A stretch of 64,000 bases of DNA from Lachnospiraceae bacterium oral taxon 096 (GTDB lineage: Bacteria; Bacillota; Clostridia; Lachnospirales; Lachnospiraceae). Of the stretch, positions 17,626 through 27,508 are shown one piece after another. The notes under the pieces are model-generated. The model searched no databases. It was not told the DNA's origin and worked only from the letters and a program-made list of their open reading frames with translations. Location: assembly GCA_018141845.1 (NCBI GenBank), contig CP073340.1, positions 1,079,001 through 1,143,000 on the forward strand. Reading direction: 5' to 3'. Both the position numbers and the translations under genes were made by a program. Positions within the stretch are counted from its first letter, which is position 1. Every line of letters starts with the position of its first letter.

Positions 17626-18602
17626 TGAAAATACTAACTATAGTAATTCCAATGTATAATGTGCAAGAATATATTGAACAATGTCTTCAATCCTTTGTTA
17701 TTCCGGAAATTATGAATAAGATTGAGGTATTGGTGATCGATGATGGATCAAAGGACAATTCAGCAAATATTGCAAAAAGATATGAAGAGATCTATCCAGA
17801 AGCTTATCGAGTGATTCATAAGGAGAATGGTGGTCATGGATCAACAATTAATATAGGAATTAGTGAGGCAATGGGAAACTATATTAAGGTTGTGGATGGT
17901 GATGACTGGGTAGAACAACAAGGATTTAGAGATTTAGTGTGTTACTTAGAAAGTACAACAGTGGATCTTGTGATGAGTCAGTATTGTTGGGTGGATCATA
18001 AAACAATGAAAAAATCGTGGGAGGTAGATAGACTTTGCAAAAGGGCAGAGTTTGAAAAGGTTTATCTTTCGGAAGATATTCTGGCAGATTCGTTTTTAAA
18101 GATGCATGCAATGACCTTTAAGACAAGTATACTCAAGAATATGCCGGAACGATTGGATGAGCATTGTTTTTATGTGGACACAGAATATATGATTTTTCCA
18201 TTACCCTATGTCAATACAGTGAGTTTTGTTGACGCAAATGTCTATATGTATCGCATAGGAATGGATACACAGAGCATGAATCTTTTAAATATGCAAAAAA
18301 GATGTGATCAGCATGAGAAAGTGCTACAAAGGTTATTGATTTATTGCAGTGCACACAGGGGAAATATCAATGAGCGGGCAATGATTGCAGCTGTAGCAAG
18401 AGTGGTAACTAGTCAATATAAAATATATTTGAGTTTTGGTCACAGTCGAAAAAAAGCTATGATACAGATGGACCTTATGCTAAAGCACAATTATAAAAAG
18501 ATTTACGATGCAGTGCAAAATCAAGCAGTGTGTTGGATACGTAGGAGTAGATATTGTTTATTTGATGTGGCAGCATTTGCTGTAAGAAGGAGTATAAAGT
18601 AG
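17625..18602 (+). CDS. Family 2 glycosyltransferase
   Basis: GT-A fold transferase, 325 residues, cytosolic face. The start ILTIVIPMYNVQEYIEQCL and VLVIDDGSKDNS are the nucleotide-binding parts of GT2; the metal-binding motif is VDGDDW with Asp at 91, 93 and 94. GGGAGAGG precedes the ATG, which overlaps the previous stop (TAATG). The sugar donor is unknown. The C-terminal 60 residues are basic, which may help membrane association. By position it should add an early sugar after the priming transferase. Confidence 0.87.
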   Translation: MKILTIVIPMYNVQEYIEQCLQSFVIPEIMNKIEVLVIDDGSKDNSANIAKRYEEIYPEAYRVIHKENGGHGSTINIGISEAMGNYIKVVDGDDWVEQQGFRDLVCYLESTTVDLVMSQYCWVDHKTMKKSWEVDRLCKRAEFEKVYLSEDILADSFLKMHAMTFKTSILKNMPERLDEHCFYVDTEYMIFPLPYVNTVSFVDANVYMYRIGMDTQSMNLLNMQKRCDQHEKVLQRLLIYCSAHRGNINERAMIAAVARVVTSQYKIYLSFGHSRKKAMIQMDLMLKHNYKKIYDAVQNQAVCWIRRSRYCLFDVAAFAVRRSIK

Positions 18603-20347
18603 TGAAAATACAGTCAATTCTTTATCCAATGGGAGAAATCTGTACAGAGCAGTCAATGTACTACAGAGATGTTGGAGAGTGTCGTATATTTAATACTTAT
18701 TTTAATCTTTTTTCAGTGGCAAAGTGGAAAAAATATACAGATATCACTCAAATTAAGTTAGTATTTGAAGCTAGAGGTGTCCGAGAAGTCTGCATATATG
18801 ATCTTCATGGAATTGTCTATAGGAAGCGAATTGTAGAGAAAAATCAACAAAGGGGAGAGATTTTACTTAATCTTACAGATTTATATGAGATCGCTTGGGT
18901 GAGTATTGTAAAGGAACGAGGGATAGAGCCCTATTTTCAAGCTAGTTTTCAAAGTGTCGAAGAACCCAAACGAAATATAAAAATTTGTCTCGATATTTGT
19001 ACTTATCACAGGGAAGCATTTTTGGAGAAAAATCTCTATATTCTTGAAGAAGAAATTTTTTCGGATGAAGAGAATGAGGATCATTTTAAGGTCTATGTTG
19101 TTGACAATGCCAATTCTTTGCAAATAAGAGAAAGAGGATGGTTAAGCGTATTTGCGAATAAGAATCTTGGAGGAAGTGGGGGATTTACAAGGGGAATTAT
19201 TGAGGCACAGAGAAATAGGGAAGCAGAAGGATTTACCCATGTACTTCTTATGGATGACGATATTGTTCTTGAACCTGATGCATTGATTCGTTCCTATGGA
19301 ATTTTATCTTATTTAAAAGAGGAATATAAAGATATTTCTATTGCTGGAGCAATGCTTAGAGAAGATTATCGATATATAGAAAATGCAGCAGGTGAACGAT
19401 GGTACAATGGGAAATTAATCAATCCAAAGCAAGGACTTGATCTGCGGGATTTTCGGCAGTGTATTCGCAATGAAGTTGAGGAAAATGTAAATTATGCAGG
19501 GTGGTGGTATTGTTGTATTTCCTTGGAGGTAGCTACTAAGGAGAATCTTCCACTGCCTATGTTTATTCATCTTGATGATGTGGAATATGGATTGAGAAAT
19601 TGCCAATATGGTTTTATTTATCTCAATGGTATTTGTGTTTGGCATGGTGTGGGTGAACATAAAAAAACGTCAATTTATGAGTACTATGAACTTCGAAATA
19701 ATTTGCTATTACGTGCTATACATAGAGATGGTGCGAGTAAGAGAAAGCTACAAAAAGTAGTGATAAAGAGAATGATTCATTCAGTACTATATTATCGCTA
19801 TCAAGATGTAAAGCTAAATTACATGGCAGTGAAAGATTTTTGCAGAGGAATAGAAGCCTTAGCACAGCAGGATGGGGAGCGCTTACATCAGATGATACTA
19901 GAGATGGGGTATCATTCTTTGCCAGTAGAATGTTGCACTAACAATAGAAAACTAATTCAATATGTTCAACATTTCCCTAAAGTTACAAATGAATATCAAT
20001 TGTATCAAAAGTGGAACACAAAGTTTGGATTGCGAGAAAAATTGACTTTCAATGGGTGGATAATTCCATCTAGGAGTGGTATAATTTCAGCGTTACCGTT
20101 TGGGGTGGCAGCAAATCGGTTGTACCGTGTAAAAAAAGTATTCTTTTTTGATCCAGAGACTAAAAAGGGATTTATCACAAGAAAGAGTTATCTAGGCCTA
20201 TTCAAAAGTTTAATGTATATGATCAGAGCCGTTTTACAGCTTGAGCAAAGTCAAAAGGTTATAGATGAGTATTGTAGTCGTAAAGCGATATTGACCAGCG
20301 AGAAATTTTGGAAAAGATATCTAGGAGAAGAAGAATGTCAAAGTTAA
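18602..20347 (+). CDS. GlfT2-like galactofuranosyltransferase, first paralogue
   Basis: Large GT2-type transferase, 581 residues, resembling mycobacterial GlfT2, which polymerises galactofuranose from UDP-Galf. An N-terminal beta-rich domain (about 1-125, with FNTYFNLFSVAKWKKYT) precedes the GT-A domain, which begins ICLDICTYHRE; NKNLGGSGGFTRGI follows, and the metal motif is MDDD (217-220). Downstream are WWYCCISL and the HLDDVEYGLR catalytic segment, then the conserved VWHGVGEHK. A GTG start overlaps the previous TAG. A second paralogue lies on the other side of the exporter genes, and glf is at 36 kb, which supports the Galf assignment. Confidence 0.82.
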   Translation: MKIQSILYPMGEICTEQSMYYRDVGECRIFNTYFNLFSVAKWKKYTDITQIKLVFEARGVREVCIYDLHGIVYRKRIVEKNQQRGEILLNLTDLYEIAWVSIVKERGIEPYFQASFQSVEEPKRNIKICLDICTYHREAFLEKNLYILEEEIFSDEENEDHFKVYVVDNANSLQIRERGWLSVFANKNLGGSGGFTRGIIEAQRNREAEGFTHVLLMDDDIVLEPDALIRSYGILSYLKEEYKDISIAGAMLREDYRYIENAAGERWYNGKLINPKQGLDLRDFRQCIRNEVEENVNYAGWWYCCISLEVATKENLPLPMFIHLDDVEYGLRNCQYGFIYLNGICVWHGVGEHKKTSIYEYYELRNNLLLRAIHRDGASKRKLQKVVIKRMIHSVLYYRYQDVKLNYMAVKDFCRGIEALAQQDGERLHQMILEMGYHSLPVECCTNNRKLIQYVQHFPKVTNEYQLYQKWNTKFGLREKLTFNGWIIPSRSGIISALPFGVAANRLYRVKKVFFFDPETKKGFITRKSYLGLFKSLMYMIRAVLQLEQSQKVIDEYCSRKAILTSEKFWKRYLGEEECQS

Positions 20348-21123
20348 TAAGGCGATTAAGCATATTTCGCAATTATCAGCCACTACTTAGCCAATTGGTC
20401 ACAAAGGATATTAAGTTAAAGTATCGAAGAAGTTTTTTGGGATATTTTTGGAGCATTTTAAATCCATTGTTAATTATGATCATTATGGTTATTGTATTTT
20501 CAAATATGTTTCGTTTTGATATTAAGAATTATCCGGTGTATTTGATTATCGGTCAGACAATATTTGGTTTTGTTAATGAATCTACGAATCAAGCAATGTT
20601 TTCAATTGTTGGTAATGCTCCACTCTTGAAAAAGACCTATGTTCCTAAATACATTTTTACTTTTTCCAAAGTTACTAGTTGTTTAGTGAACACAGCATTT
20701 TCTTTAGGAGCAATGTTAATTGTATTTATTGTTTGCAGAATACAATTTACAGTCTATATGATGTATATTCCGATTGTATTATTTCAAGTATATATTTTTT
20801 GTATTGGATTAGGCCTATTCTTAGCTCAGGCGACGGTGTTTTTTCGAGATATTCAATATATTTATGCTGCGTTTATGACAGTGTGGATGTATTTGACACC
20901 TATTTTTTATCCAATGGAGCAACTGCCGGCGGGCCTGCAAACTATGATTAAGACCTTTAATCCATTGTATTCTTATGTTGCACAGTTTCGAATTTTAGTA
21001 TTAGAGATGAGATTGCCAAGCTTAGGCATGATTCTTCAGGGCTTTACGATTGCAGTGATTGCTATGATATTGGGGAGCTGGTGCTTTACGAAGACACAGG
21101 ATAAGTTTATTCTCTATATTTAA
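20335..21123 (+). CDS. wzm: Polysaccharide ABC exporter, permease (Wzm type)
   Basis: ABC-2 type membrane subunit of a glycan exporter, 262 residues with six hydrophobic segments. The N-terminus (NYQPLLSQLVTKDIKLKYRRSFLGYFWS) is the typical cytoplasmic lead-in of Wzm/TagG/RfbA-type permeases. I chose ATG 20335, with AGGAGAAG upstream; it overlaps the preceding gene by 13 bases. An ORF start at 20308 has no ribosome-binding site. The ATPase follows with a one-base overlap. It would carry a lipid-linked polymer out of the cytoplasm. Confidence 0.9.
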   Translation: MSKLIRRLSIFRNYQPLLSQLVTKDIKLKYRRSFLGYFWSILNPLLIMIIMVIVFSNMFRFDIKNYPVYLIIGQTIFGFVNESTNQAMFSIVGNAPLLKKTYVPKYIFTFSKVTSCLVNTAFSLGAMLIVFIVCRIQFTVYMMYIPIVLFQVYIFCIGLGLFLAQATVFFRDIQYIYAAFMTVWMYLTPIFYPMEQLPAGLQTMIKTFNPLYSYVAQFRILVLEMRLPSLGMILQGFTIAVIAMILGSWCFTKTQDKFILYI

Positions 21124-21881
21124 TGAAGGAGAAAACACTAGTGGATGATTACATAATTGAAGTAGAAAATGCTACGATACGATTTAACATGGCTTCGGAG
21201 CGAATTGATAATCTGAAGGAATACTTTATTAAGTTAATAAAGAGAGAGTTGATGTTTAAGGAGTTTTTGGCTCTCAAGGATGTCAATTTAAAAATTCGAA
21301 GAGGTGAGGCCTGGGGAATTATTGGGACGAATGGATCAGGAAAATCCACATTATTAAAGATGATTTGTGGAATCTTAAAGCCATATAAAGGGACAGTAAA
21401 AATTAATGGAACTATTGCCCCGTTGATTGAGCTAGGAGCAGGATTTGATGGCGATTTGACAGCCAGAGAGAATATATTTTTAAATGGTGCAGTGCTTGGC
21501 TATGATAGTCATTTTATGGAGGATCATTTTAAGGATATTGTAGATTTCGCAGAGCTGTGGGATTTTTTGGATATGCCAATTAAAAATTATTCTTCAGGTA
21601 TGGCGGCAAGGTTGGGATTTGCTATTGCCACAGTTGTTCGGCCGGATATTTTAATTTGTGATGAAGTACTGGCTGTTGGAGATTATGCATTTCAACAAAA
21701 ATGTGAGCGGCGAATGAATGATATGAGAAAGCAAGGAACAACGCTTTTATTTGTGTCTCATTCGATTGATTCAGTTAAAGAGGTTTGTGACCACGCCTTA
21801 TGGCTGCGAAAAGGTGTAGAGGTTCAGTCTGGACTTGTAAATGAAGTTTGTGATGCCTATATGGAATCATTAGAAAAGTAA
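21123..21881 (+). CDS. wzt: Polysaccharide ABC exporter, ATPase (Wzt type, no carbohydrate-binding domain)
   Basis: ATPase partner of the preceding permease. Walker A GTNGSGKST (68-76), signature YSSGMAARLGFA and Walker B DILICDEVLAVGD are complete. With 252 residues it lacks the C-terminal carbohydrate-binding domain of long Wzt proteins and ends soon after the H-loop region (LFVSHSIDSVKEVC), so chain-end recognition by Wzt is not expected. The ATG at 21123 overlaps the permease stop but has no Shine-Dalgarno; a GTG at 21141 preceded by AAGGAG is a credible alternative start. Confidence 0.9.
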   Translation: MKEKTLVDDYIIEVENATIRFNMASERIDNLKEYFIKLIKRELMFKEFLALKDVNLKIRRGEAWGIIGTNGSGKSTLLKMICGILKPYKGTVKINGTIAPLIELGAGFDGDLTARENIFLNGAVLGYDSHFMEDHFKDIVDFAELWDFLDMPIKNYSSGMAARLGFAIATVVRPDILICDEVLAVGDYAFQQKCERRMNDMRKQGTTLLFVSHSIDSVKEVCDHALWLRKGVEVQSGLVNEVCDAYMESLEK

Positions 21882-21904
21882 AGGTGAAAATAGGAGGATT
21901 GGGA

Positions 21905-23755
21905 ATGCGATTTAAATTACAGGATATTCTTTGGCCAAAGGCGGGATTGTGTGGAGAAAAACTTTTGTATTATCGATTGGGAAAAAATCCTGTACATGAT
22001 GTATGGACATTAGAGCATGCAGATAAGAGTGCAGATACAGGAGTAAGAAAGCTCGGAGATTGTGGTCTTCTCTTTAAAGAGGATGGTGTAGCATCTTTTG
22101 ATACCTATTTTAATGGCTTTTCAATTGAAAAATGGAAGAAGTACACTATACTTGATCAACTATTTTTAGATTTAAAAATCAAGGGAAAGTTTCGAGTTAC
22201 ATTATATTCTAAGCAAAAATTGGTGGATGATTTGCTTGAAAAACCAATTTTTGAGACAATCATTGAGGCAAAGAATGACGAAGTAAGAACAATTTTATTT
22301 CCAGAAGCCTATACTGTGGGTATGCTCTGCTTTGAACTTACTGCATTAGAGGATGGTTCATGTTTTTATGGTGGCGAATTTTATACAGAAGTTGAAGAAG
22401 AAAAGATTCGCAATGTTAAGATTGCTATTGGTATCTGTACTTTTAAGAGAGAGGCGTATGTCACAAAAAATATTGGCATCTTAAATGAGCATATTATTGA
22501 AAATCAGAATTCAGATTTGAATGGACATCTTGAAGTTTTTGCCTCAGACAATGGGCAGACCTTAGACATTGATCAGTTGTCTTCAGAGAAAATTCACATT
22601 GTAAAGAATAAAAATACTGGTGGAGCTGGTGGATTTACAAGATGTATGATTGAGGCAAGTCGTGCTAATGAGAAGGGAATGGGGATTACCCATATGCTCT
22701 TGATGGATGATGACATTGTGATTGATCCAGAGTCTATTGTGAAAACATACAAAATTTTATCCTTGCTAAAGGAAGAGTATAAGGATTCCTTTATTGGTGG
22801 AGCAATGCTTCGCATCGACAAACAATATTCTCAAGTGGAATCAGGAGCTGTTTGGAATGCGGGAAGACTTGAGCCACTAAAGATGGGACTTGATATGCGA
22901 ATGCTAATGGATTGCATTTACAATGAGTGGGAGGAGTACAGAGAGTATAATGCTTGGTGGTATTGCTGTTTTCCAATGGACATTGTAAGATCAGATAATC
23001 TTCCTATGCCAATTTTTATTCGAGGTGATGACTTAGAGTATGGTCTTAGAAATATGAAGAATTTAATTTTGATGAATGGAATTTGTGTATGGCACGAGCC
23101 ATTTGAAAATAAATATTCTTCATTCCTTGAGTACTATATTATCCGAAATAAATTGATTGACAATTCTATGCACTGTCCTTGGTATGGAAAAAATGATTTA
23201 AAGAAGGATATGTTTAAAGCAATCACAAGAGAGATTGTATATTACCGCTATAAAAATGTTGATTTAATTCTTCGTGGCGTGGCTGATTTCTTAAAGGGTG
23301 TGGATTGGCTGTTAAAGTCAGATGGTGAAAAGCTTCATAAGGAGATTATGGCGGCAGGGTATAAGGCCGAGCCGTTGGAAAATTTAGATGTTCCATTTTC
23401 CTATCCAGAGTATGACAAGGAAAGACATAAAAAGAGTTCACCAATAAATAAGTTAAAGAGGATATTGACGCTCAATGGTTATCTTTTAAGAACAAGGGGA
23501 AATGTAGTTACTTCGATGTCTTCTATCCGCCCGATTAATGCCTATAGAGCAAAAAAGATTCTACAATATGATGTGACATCAAAAAAAGCCTTTGTTACAG
23601 AGAAGGACAATAAAAAGTTATTAGAGTGCTATGCAAAGATGAATTATATGTTCAGAGAAATTGATAAGCGCTATGATACAGCAAAAAAGAGTTATCAAAG
23701 TCGATGCAAGGAAGTGCAGAATATTGAATTCTGGGAAAGGTACCTAGGATTGTAA
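21905..23755 (+). CDS. GlfT2-like galactofuranosyltransferase, second paralogue
   Basis: Same architecture as the gene at 18602: N-terminal beta domain with FDTYFNGFSIEKWKKYT, GT-A domain beginning IAIGICTFKREAYVTKN, the loop NKNTGGAGGFTRCM, metal motif MDDD (267-270), WWYCCFPM, then IRGDDLEYGLR and the HEPFENKYSSFLEYY segment. It has 616 residues, slightly longer than the first copy. ATG 21905 is chosen because GGAGG lies 7 bases upstream; a GTG at 21884 is less likely. In GlfT systems two enzymes split initiation and polymerisation, which may be the case here. Confidence 0.82.
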   Translation: MRFKLQDILWPKAGLCGEKLLYYRLGKNPVHDVWTLEHADKSADTGVRKLGDCGLLFKEDGVASFDTYFNGFSIEKWKKYTILDQLFLDLKIKGKFRVTLYSKQKLVDDLLEKPIFETIIEAKNDEVRTILFPEAYTVGMLCFELTALEDGSCFYGGEFYTEVEEEKIRNVKIAIGICTFKREAYVTKNIGILNEHIIENQNSDLNGHLEVFASDNGQTLDIDQLSSEKIHIVKNKNTGGAGGFTRCMIEASRANEKGMGITHMLLMDDDIVIDPESIVKTYKILSLLKEEYKDSFIGGAMLRIDKQYSQVESGAVWNAGRLEPLKMGLDMRMLMDCIYNEWEEYREYNAWWYCCFPMDIVRSDNLPMPIFIRGDDLEYGLRNMKNLILMNGICVWHEPFENKYSSFLEYYIIRNKLIDNSMHCPWYGKNDLKKDMFKAITREIVYYRYKNVDLILRGVADFLKGVDWLLKSDGEKLHKEIMAAGYKAEPLENLDVPFSYPEYDKERHKKSSPINKLKRILTLNGYLLRTRGNVVTSMSSIRPINAYRAKKILQYDVTSKKAFVTEKDNKKLLECYAKMNYMFREIDKRYDTAKKSYQSRCKEVQNIEFWERYLGL

Positions 23756-23756
23756 T

Positions 23757-25451
23757 ATGAACAAGAAAAAAATTGGCTTTTTTGATAGGTGCAATAAGTA
23801 TGGCTTATTTATTTATACCGCTATTGCATTATTGAGTATAGCATTTATTATTCTGGCATTTGCAAAATATTTTTTGCATTCTGACTGTGCAGGACTTTTA
23901 TTTTGGGCAGAAGAGAGTTTTAAGCAGGGGAGATTGTATCCAAAAAACTTTCATTATACGACTGTAGTATTTGGACCGTTTTATAATTTTTTTCTCATTT
24001 TTGCCATGTTCTTTACAAAGAATGAATATTTAATTCATTCTTCAGGAAGTGTTATGGCCGTAGTTGTTCTGGTTTTAGGATTTTTTATCTTAGAATGGGA
24101 CAATAAAAAGAAAGCTTGTATAGAGAGCATTTTGTTTTTAATTCCCTTTGGTGGAATTTACAATGATATGCTATTTTATCAGAGTGCATATGTATATAAT
24201 ATTTGGGCAATTACGATTTATTTAATTTGTTTTAAGACATTGCTCAATATAGAAGGAAAGACAGTTTCATCTAGGAGAAAGGGAATTGTTTATGCACTGT
24301 ATCTTTTTATATTTATTTGGATCTGTGCATCGGGACTTTCTAATGTACTACAGATTATAATTCCTTCATTTTTTGCTATTTTTGTCTTGTTCTTTTTACG
24401 TAAAGAATGGGATTTTAAGGCGTGGTTAAAAGAAAAGTATCTAATAAAACTCATTGTATGGACTTTTGTTGGTACAATTGTAGGGCTTATTGGATACAAG
24501 GTGATATGTGCGATCACAGGCTTTAATAATGTGATGTTTAATATAGGAATCTTAGATCCTGTAGAAATCTCAAATCATTTTTTTATTGTATTCGGAAAGA
24601 TGTGGCAATTGCTGGGTGTTGAAGCTACTACTAAATTATTTGATTTAGTGTCAATTAGCAATTGTATTGTGATGGTGTTTGCTGTCATTATTAACTTTGT
24701 TATTCCAATAGTTATGATGAAAAGATTAAAAGAGATAGAGAGTCCCTACATTCAATATCTAGTTGTTTTTACACAGACAAGTAATGTCCTGACAATGTTT
24801 ATGATGATTTTTTGTGGATATGCTGAAGCAAGGTACTTAATTCCAATGTATATGATGAACATTATTTTATGTGCAGCTTATATTTATGAATTTCATTTTC
24901 AGGAGTATAAGCCATGGAAAAACATTGTACTTGCTGGAATTTTAATTACATCATTCACATTAAATGCAAAGTATTATTTTGCTATGGATTATCATAAGTT
25001 TTTGAATGGCAACACGATGAAAACCTTGTTTCATCCGCACACAGAGGATAAGGTTGTAAAGAAGGTGTTTGAAGAATTAGAGCATCGAGATGTACATTAT
25101 GGCTTTGCACCATTTTGGAGATCGTTTAGTTATATGATGGCGTCGAATAGTAGGATAGGCTTTGCAGCTTATGATGCGACAAAACCTACAGTGCCATACT
25201 ATTTTGATAAAAATGACATTTCAAATGTGCAATATTATGGTGTATCATCGGATTTGTATAAGCCAGAGTTACATACAGGAAAGTGTTTTGTTATGATTGA
25301 GCCGGGAAAGCAGCTTGCAGATGCTTATTATCAGTTGGCCATTGATAGCTTTGAAGTTGAGGGAATGAAATTTTTGATTTTTGATCATAATATCTACGAG
25401 TATCCATTATTGAGAGCAGCAGATGGCACTGAAAATTTGGTGATTCAATAG
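23757..25451 (+). CDS. Polytopic membrane protein, possible GT-C glycosyltransferase
   Basis: I do not recognise a named family. The protein has 564 residues with about 10-12 hydrophobic segments, starting with a helix at about 16-38, and a soluble C-terminal domain of about 140 residues (LFHPHTEDKVVKKVFEELEH onward). After the first helix comes HSDCAGLLFWAEE with an acidic residue, where GT-C transferases using polyprenyl-phosphate sugars keep a catalytic Asp, followed by YTTVVFGPFYNF. It starts one base after the preceding stop. A GT-C role in adding a side sugar outside the membrane fits but is inference. Confidence 0.6.
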   Translation: MNKKKIGFFDRCNKYGLFIYTAIALLSIAFIILAFAKYFLHSDCAGLLFWAEESFKQGRLYPKNFHYTTVVFGPFYNFFLIFAMFFTKNEYLIHSSGSVMAVVVLVLGFFILEWDNKKKACIESILFLIPFGGIYNDMLFYQSAYVYNIWAITIYLICFKTLLNIEGKTVSSRRKGIVYALYLFIFIWICASGLSNVLQIIIPSFFAIFVLFFLRKEWDFKAWLKEKYLIKLIVWTFVGTIVGLIGYKVICAITGFNNVMFNIGILDPVEISNHFFIVFGKMWQLLGVEATTKLFDLVSISNCIVMVFAVIINFVIPIVMMKRLKEIESPYIQYLVVFTQTSNVLTMFMMIFCGYAEARYLIPMYMMNIILCAAYIYEFHFQEYKPWKNIVLAGILITSFTLNAKYYFAMDYHKFLNGNTMKTLFHPHTEDKVVKKVFEELEHRDVHYGFAPFWRSFSYMMASNSRIGFAAYDATKPTVPYYFDKNDISNVQYYGVSSDLYKPELHTGKCFVMIEPGKQLADAYYQLAIDSFEVEGMKFLIFDHNIYEYPLLRAADGTENLVIQ

Positions 25452-25474
25452 AGAGATGTTGGAGGGAGAAGAAG

Positions 25475-26602
25475 ATGATTAATTTTAATGTACCACCATT
25501 CGTGGGTCCAGAGTTAGATGCAGTAAAGAAGGCAATTGAAAACCATAAGATTTGTGGTGATGGAGAATTTACTAAAAAGTGTAATGCGTGGTTGGAGGAA
25601 AGAACTTCTTCTTCAAAAGTATTGTTGACAACTTCTTGCACGCATGCGACAGAAATGGCTGCTTTGCTTGGCAATATTCAGCCAGGGGATGAAGTGATTA
25701 TGCCTTCCTATACTTTTGTATCGACAGCAGATGCCTTTGTACTTCGTGGAGCTAAGGTAGTATTTGTGGATATTCGTCCAGATACTATGAATATGGATGA
25801 ATATCTCATTGAGGATGCTATTACAGAAAAGACAAGAGCGATTGTTCCGGTGCATTATGCTGGTGTAGCATGTGAGATGGACAAAATTATGGAGATTGCA
25901 AAGAAGTATCATTTGCTTGTCATCGAAGATGCCGCACAGGGAATTATGAGCACATATAAAGGAAAGGCACTTGGTGCTATTGGTGATTATGGATGTTTTA
26001 GTTTCCATGAAACAAAGAATTATTCTATGGGAGAGGGTGGAGCACTTCTTATCAGAGACCCAGAAAATATAGAAAGAGCAGAGATTATACGAGAAAAGGG
26101 AACAAACAGAAGTAAGTTTTTCCGTGGACAGATTGATAAATATACTTGGGTAGATGCAGGATCTTCCTATCTTCCGAGTGAGATGAATGCAGCCTATTTG
26201 TATGCAGAACTTGAGGTGGCTGATGAAATTAATCAAAATCGAATGGACAGTTGGAATAGATACTACAAAGGACTTAAGGAGTTAGAGGATGCTGGAAAGA
26301 TAAATCTTCCAGTTATTCCAGAGAATTGTCTACACAATGCACATATGTTTTACTTTAAGGCTAAGGATTTGGCAGAAAGAACAGCATTTATTTCATTTAT
26401 GCGTGAAAATGAGATTGGTTGTGTATTCCATTATATTCCATTGCATTCTGCACCAGCTGGAAAAAAGTTTGGAAGATTTCATGGAGAAGATCGCTACACG
26501 ACAAAAGAGAGCGAACGATTAGTGCGTTTACCAATGTATTATAATTTGAAACTTGAGGATCAGCAAAAGGTGATTGATAAAATAAAGGAGTTCTATCGCT
26601 AA
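25475..26602 (+). CDS. wecE: DegT/DnrJ/EryC1 aminotransferase, WecE-like (dTDP-4-amino-4,6-dideoxygalactose transaminase)
   Basis: PLP-dependent sugar aminotransferase of 375 residues. By similarity to WecE/RffA it would convert dTDP-4-keto-6-deoxy-D-glucose to dTDP-Fuc4N with glutamate as amino donor. Visible features are [18 protein letters not shown] at the start, [14 protein letters not shown], the EDAAQG cofactor segment and the Schiff-base lysine K181 in [25 protein letters not shown] precedes the ATG. It overlaps rfbA by one base; an N-acetyltransferase resembling WecD is 2.5 kb on. The needed dehydratase rfbB is not in the window. Confidence 0.88.
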   Translation: MINFNVPPFVGPELDAVKKAIENHKICGDGEFTKKCNAWLEERTSSSKVLLTTSCTHATEMAALLGNIQPGDEVIMPSYTFVSTADAFVLRGAKVVFVDIRPDTMNMDEYLIEDAITEKTRAIVPVHYAGVACEMDKIMEIAKKYHLLVIEDAAQGIMSTYKGKALGAIGDYGCFSFHETKNYSMGEGGALLIRDPENIERAEIIREKGTNRSKFFRGQIDKYTWVDAGSSYLPSEMNAAYLYAELEVADEINQNRMDSWNRYYKGLKELEDAGKINLPVIPENCLHNAHMFYFKAKDLAERTAFISFMRENEIGCVFHYIPLHSAPAGKKFGRFHGEDRYTTKESERLVRLPMYYNLKLEDQQKVIDKIKEFYR

Positions 26603-27504
26603 TGAAGGGAATTATACTTGCAGGTGGAGCAGGAACAAGATTGTATCCACTTACTTTAGTAACATCCAAACAGTTATTGCCAGTTTATGATAAGCCAATG
26701 ATTTATTATCCATTATCTACATTGATGTTGGCAGGAATAAAAGATATTTTGATTATTTCTACACCAGAAGATACACCACGATTTAAAGAACTATTACAAG
26801 ATGGGTCACAATTTGGTATTCATTTGTCCTATGCAGTACAACCTACACCTGATGGACTTGCTCAAGCCTTTATTATTGGTGAGGAATTTATTGGAGATGA
26901 TTGCTGTGCGATGGTGCTTGGAGATAATATCTTTTATGGAAATGGATTTGCTTCAATATTACAGCAGGCTGCAAAGGGAGCTAAGGAGGGAAGCGCAACA
27001 GTTTTCGGTTATTATGTAGAGGATCCAGAAAGATTTGGCATTGTTGAATTTGATTCAAGTGGTAAAGTGGTTTCACTTGAAGAAAAGCCAGAGGAGCCAA
27101 AGAGCAATTATGCAATTACGGGAGTTTATTTCTATCCAAAGGGAGTGGCAAAGAAGGCGAAGCAAGTAAAGCCCTCAGCTAGAGGTGAACTTGAAATTAC
27201 AACACTAAATTCAATGTATCTTGATGAAGAGACATTAAAGGTTCAATTACTTGGAAGAGGCTTTGCATGGTTGGATACAGGAACAATGGAAAGTCTTTTA
27301 GAAGCTTCAGAGTTTGTCAGTATGGTGGAGCAACGCCAAGGAATTATGATTTCAGCTCCTGAGGAGATTGCTTATCGCCATGGTTGGATTAGTCGTGAAG
27401 AATTAGAGATTGCTGCAAGGCGATATGGAAAATCACCATATGGAAAGTATTTGCAAAAAGTTGCTGATGGTAAAGTTTTAAGTTCTAGTATGAGGGGAGA
27501 ATAG
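26602..27504 (+). CDS. rfbA: Glucose-1-phosphate thymidylyltransferase
   Basis: Makes dTDP-glucose from glucose-1-phosphate and dTTP. The 300-residue protein is full length, with the signature [17 protein letters not shown] at the N-terminus, the [18 protein letters not shown] segment, [10 protein letters not shown] and the LGDNIFYG metal-binding motif. The start ATG overlaps the wecE stop. Together with wecE it supplies a dTDP-amino sugar rather than rhamnose: rfbC and rfbD are absent here. Confidence 0.95.
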   Translation: MKGIILAGGAGTRLYPLTLVTSKQLLPVYDKPMIYYPLSTLMLAGIKDILIISTPEDTPRFKELLQDGSQFGIHLSYAVQPTPDGLAQAFIIGEEFIGDDCCAMVLGDNIFYGNGFASILQQAAKGAKEGSATVFGYYVEDPERFGIVEFDSSGKVVSLEEKPEEPKSNYAITGVYFYPKGVAKKAKQVKPSARGELEITTLNSMYLDEETLKVQLLGRGFAWLDTGTMESLLEASEFVSMVEQRQGIMISAPEEIAYRHGWISREELEIAARRYGKSPYGKYLQKVADGKVLSSSMRGE

Positions 27505-27508
27505 ATAG

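Noticed and set aside
25613..26236. 207-residue minus-strand open frame opposite wecE
   Set aside because: It lies fully inside a conserved aminotransferase gene, has no ribosome-binding site and its translation looks like a shadow sequence rich in Cys, His and Ser.
26602..27504. Rhamnose pathway
   Set aside because: rfbA alone is present; rfbB, rfbC and rfbD are not in the window, while wecE and a wecD-like gene point to an amino sugar.
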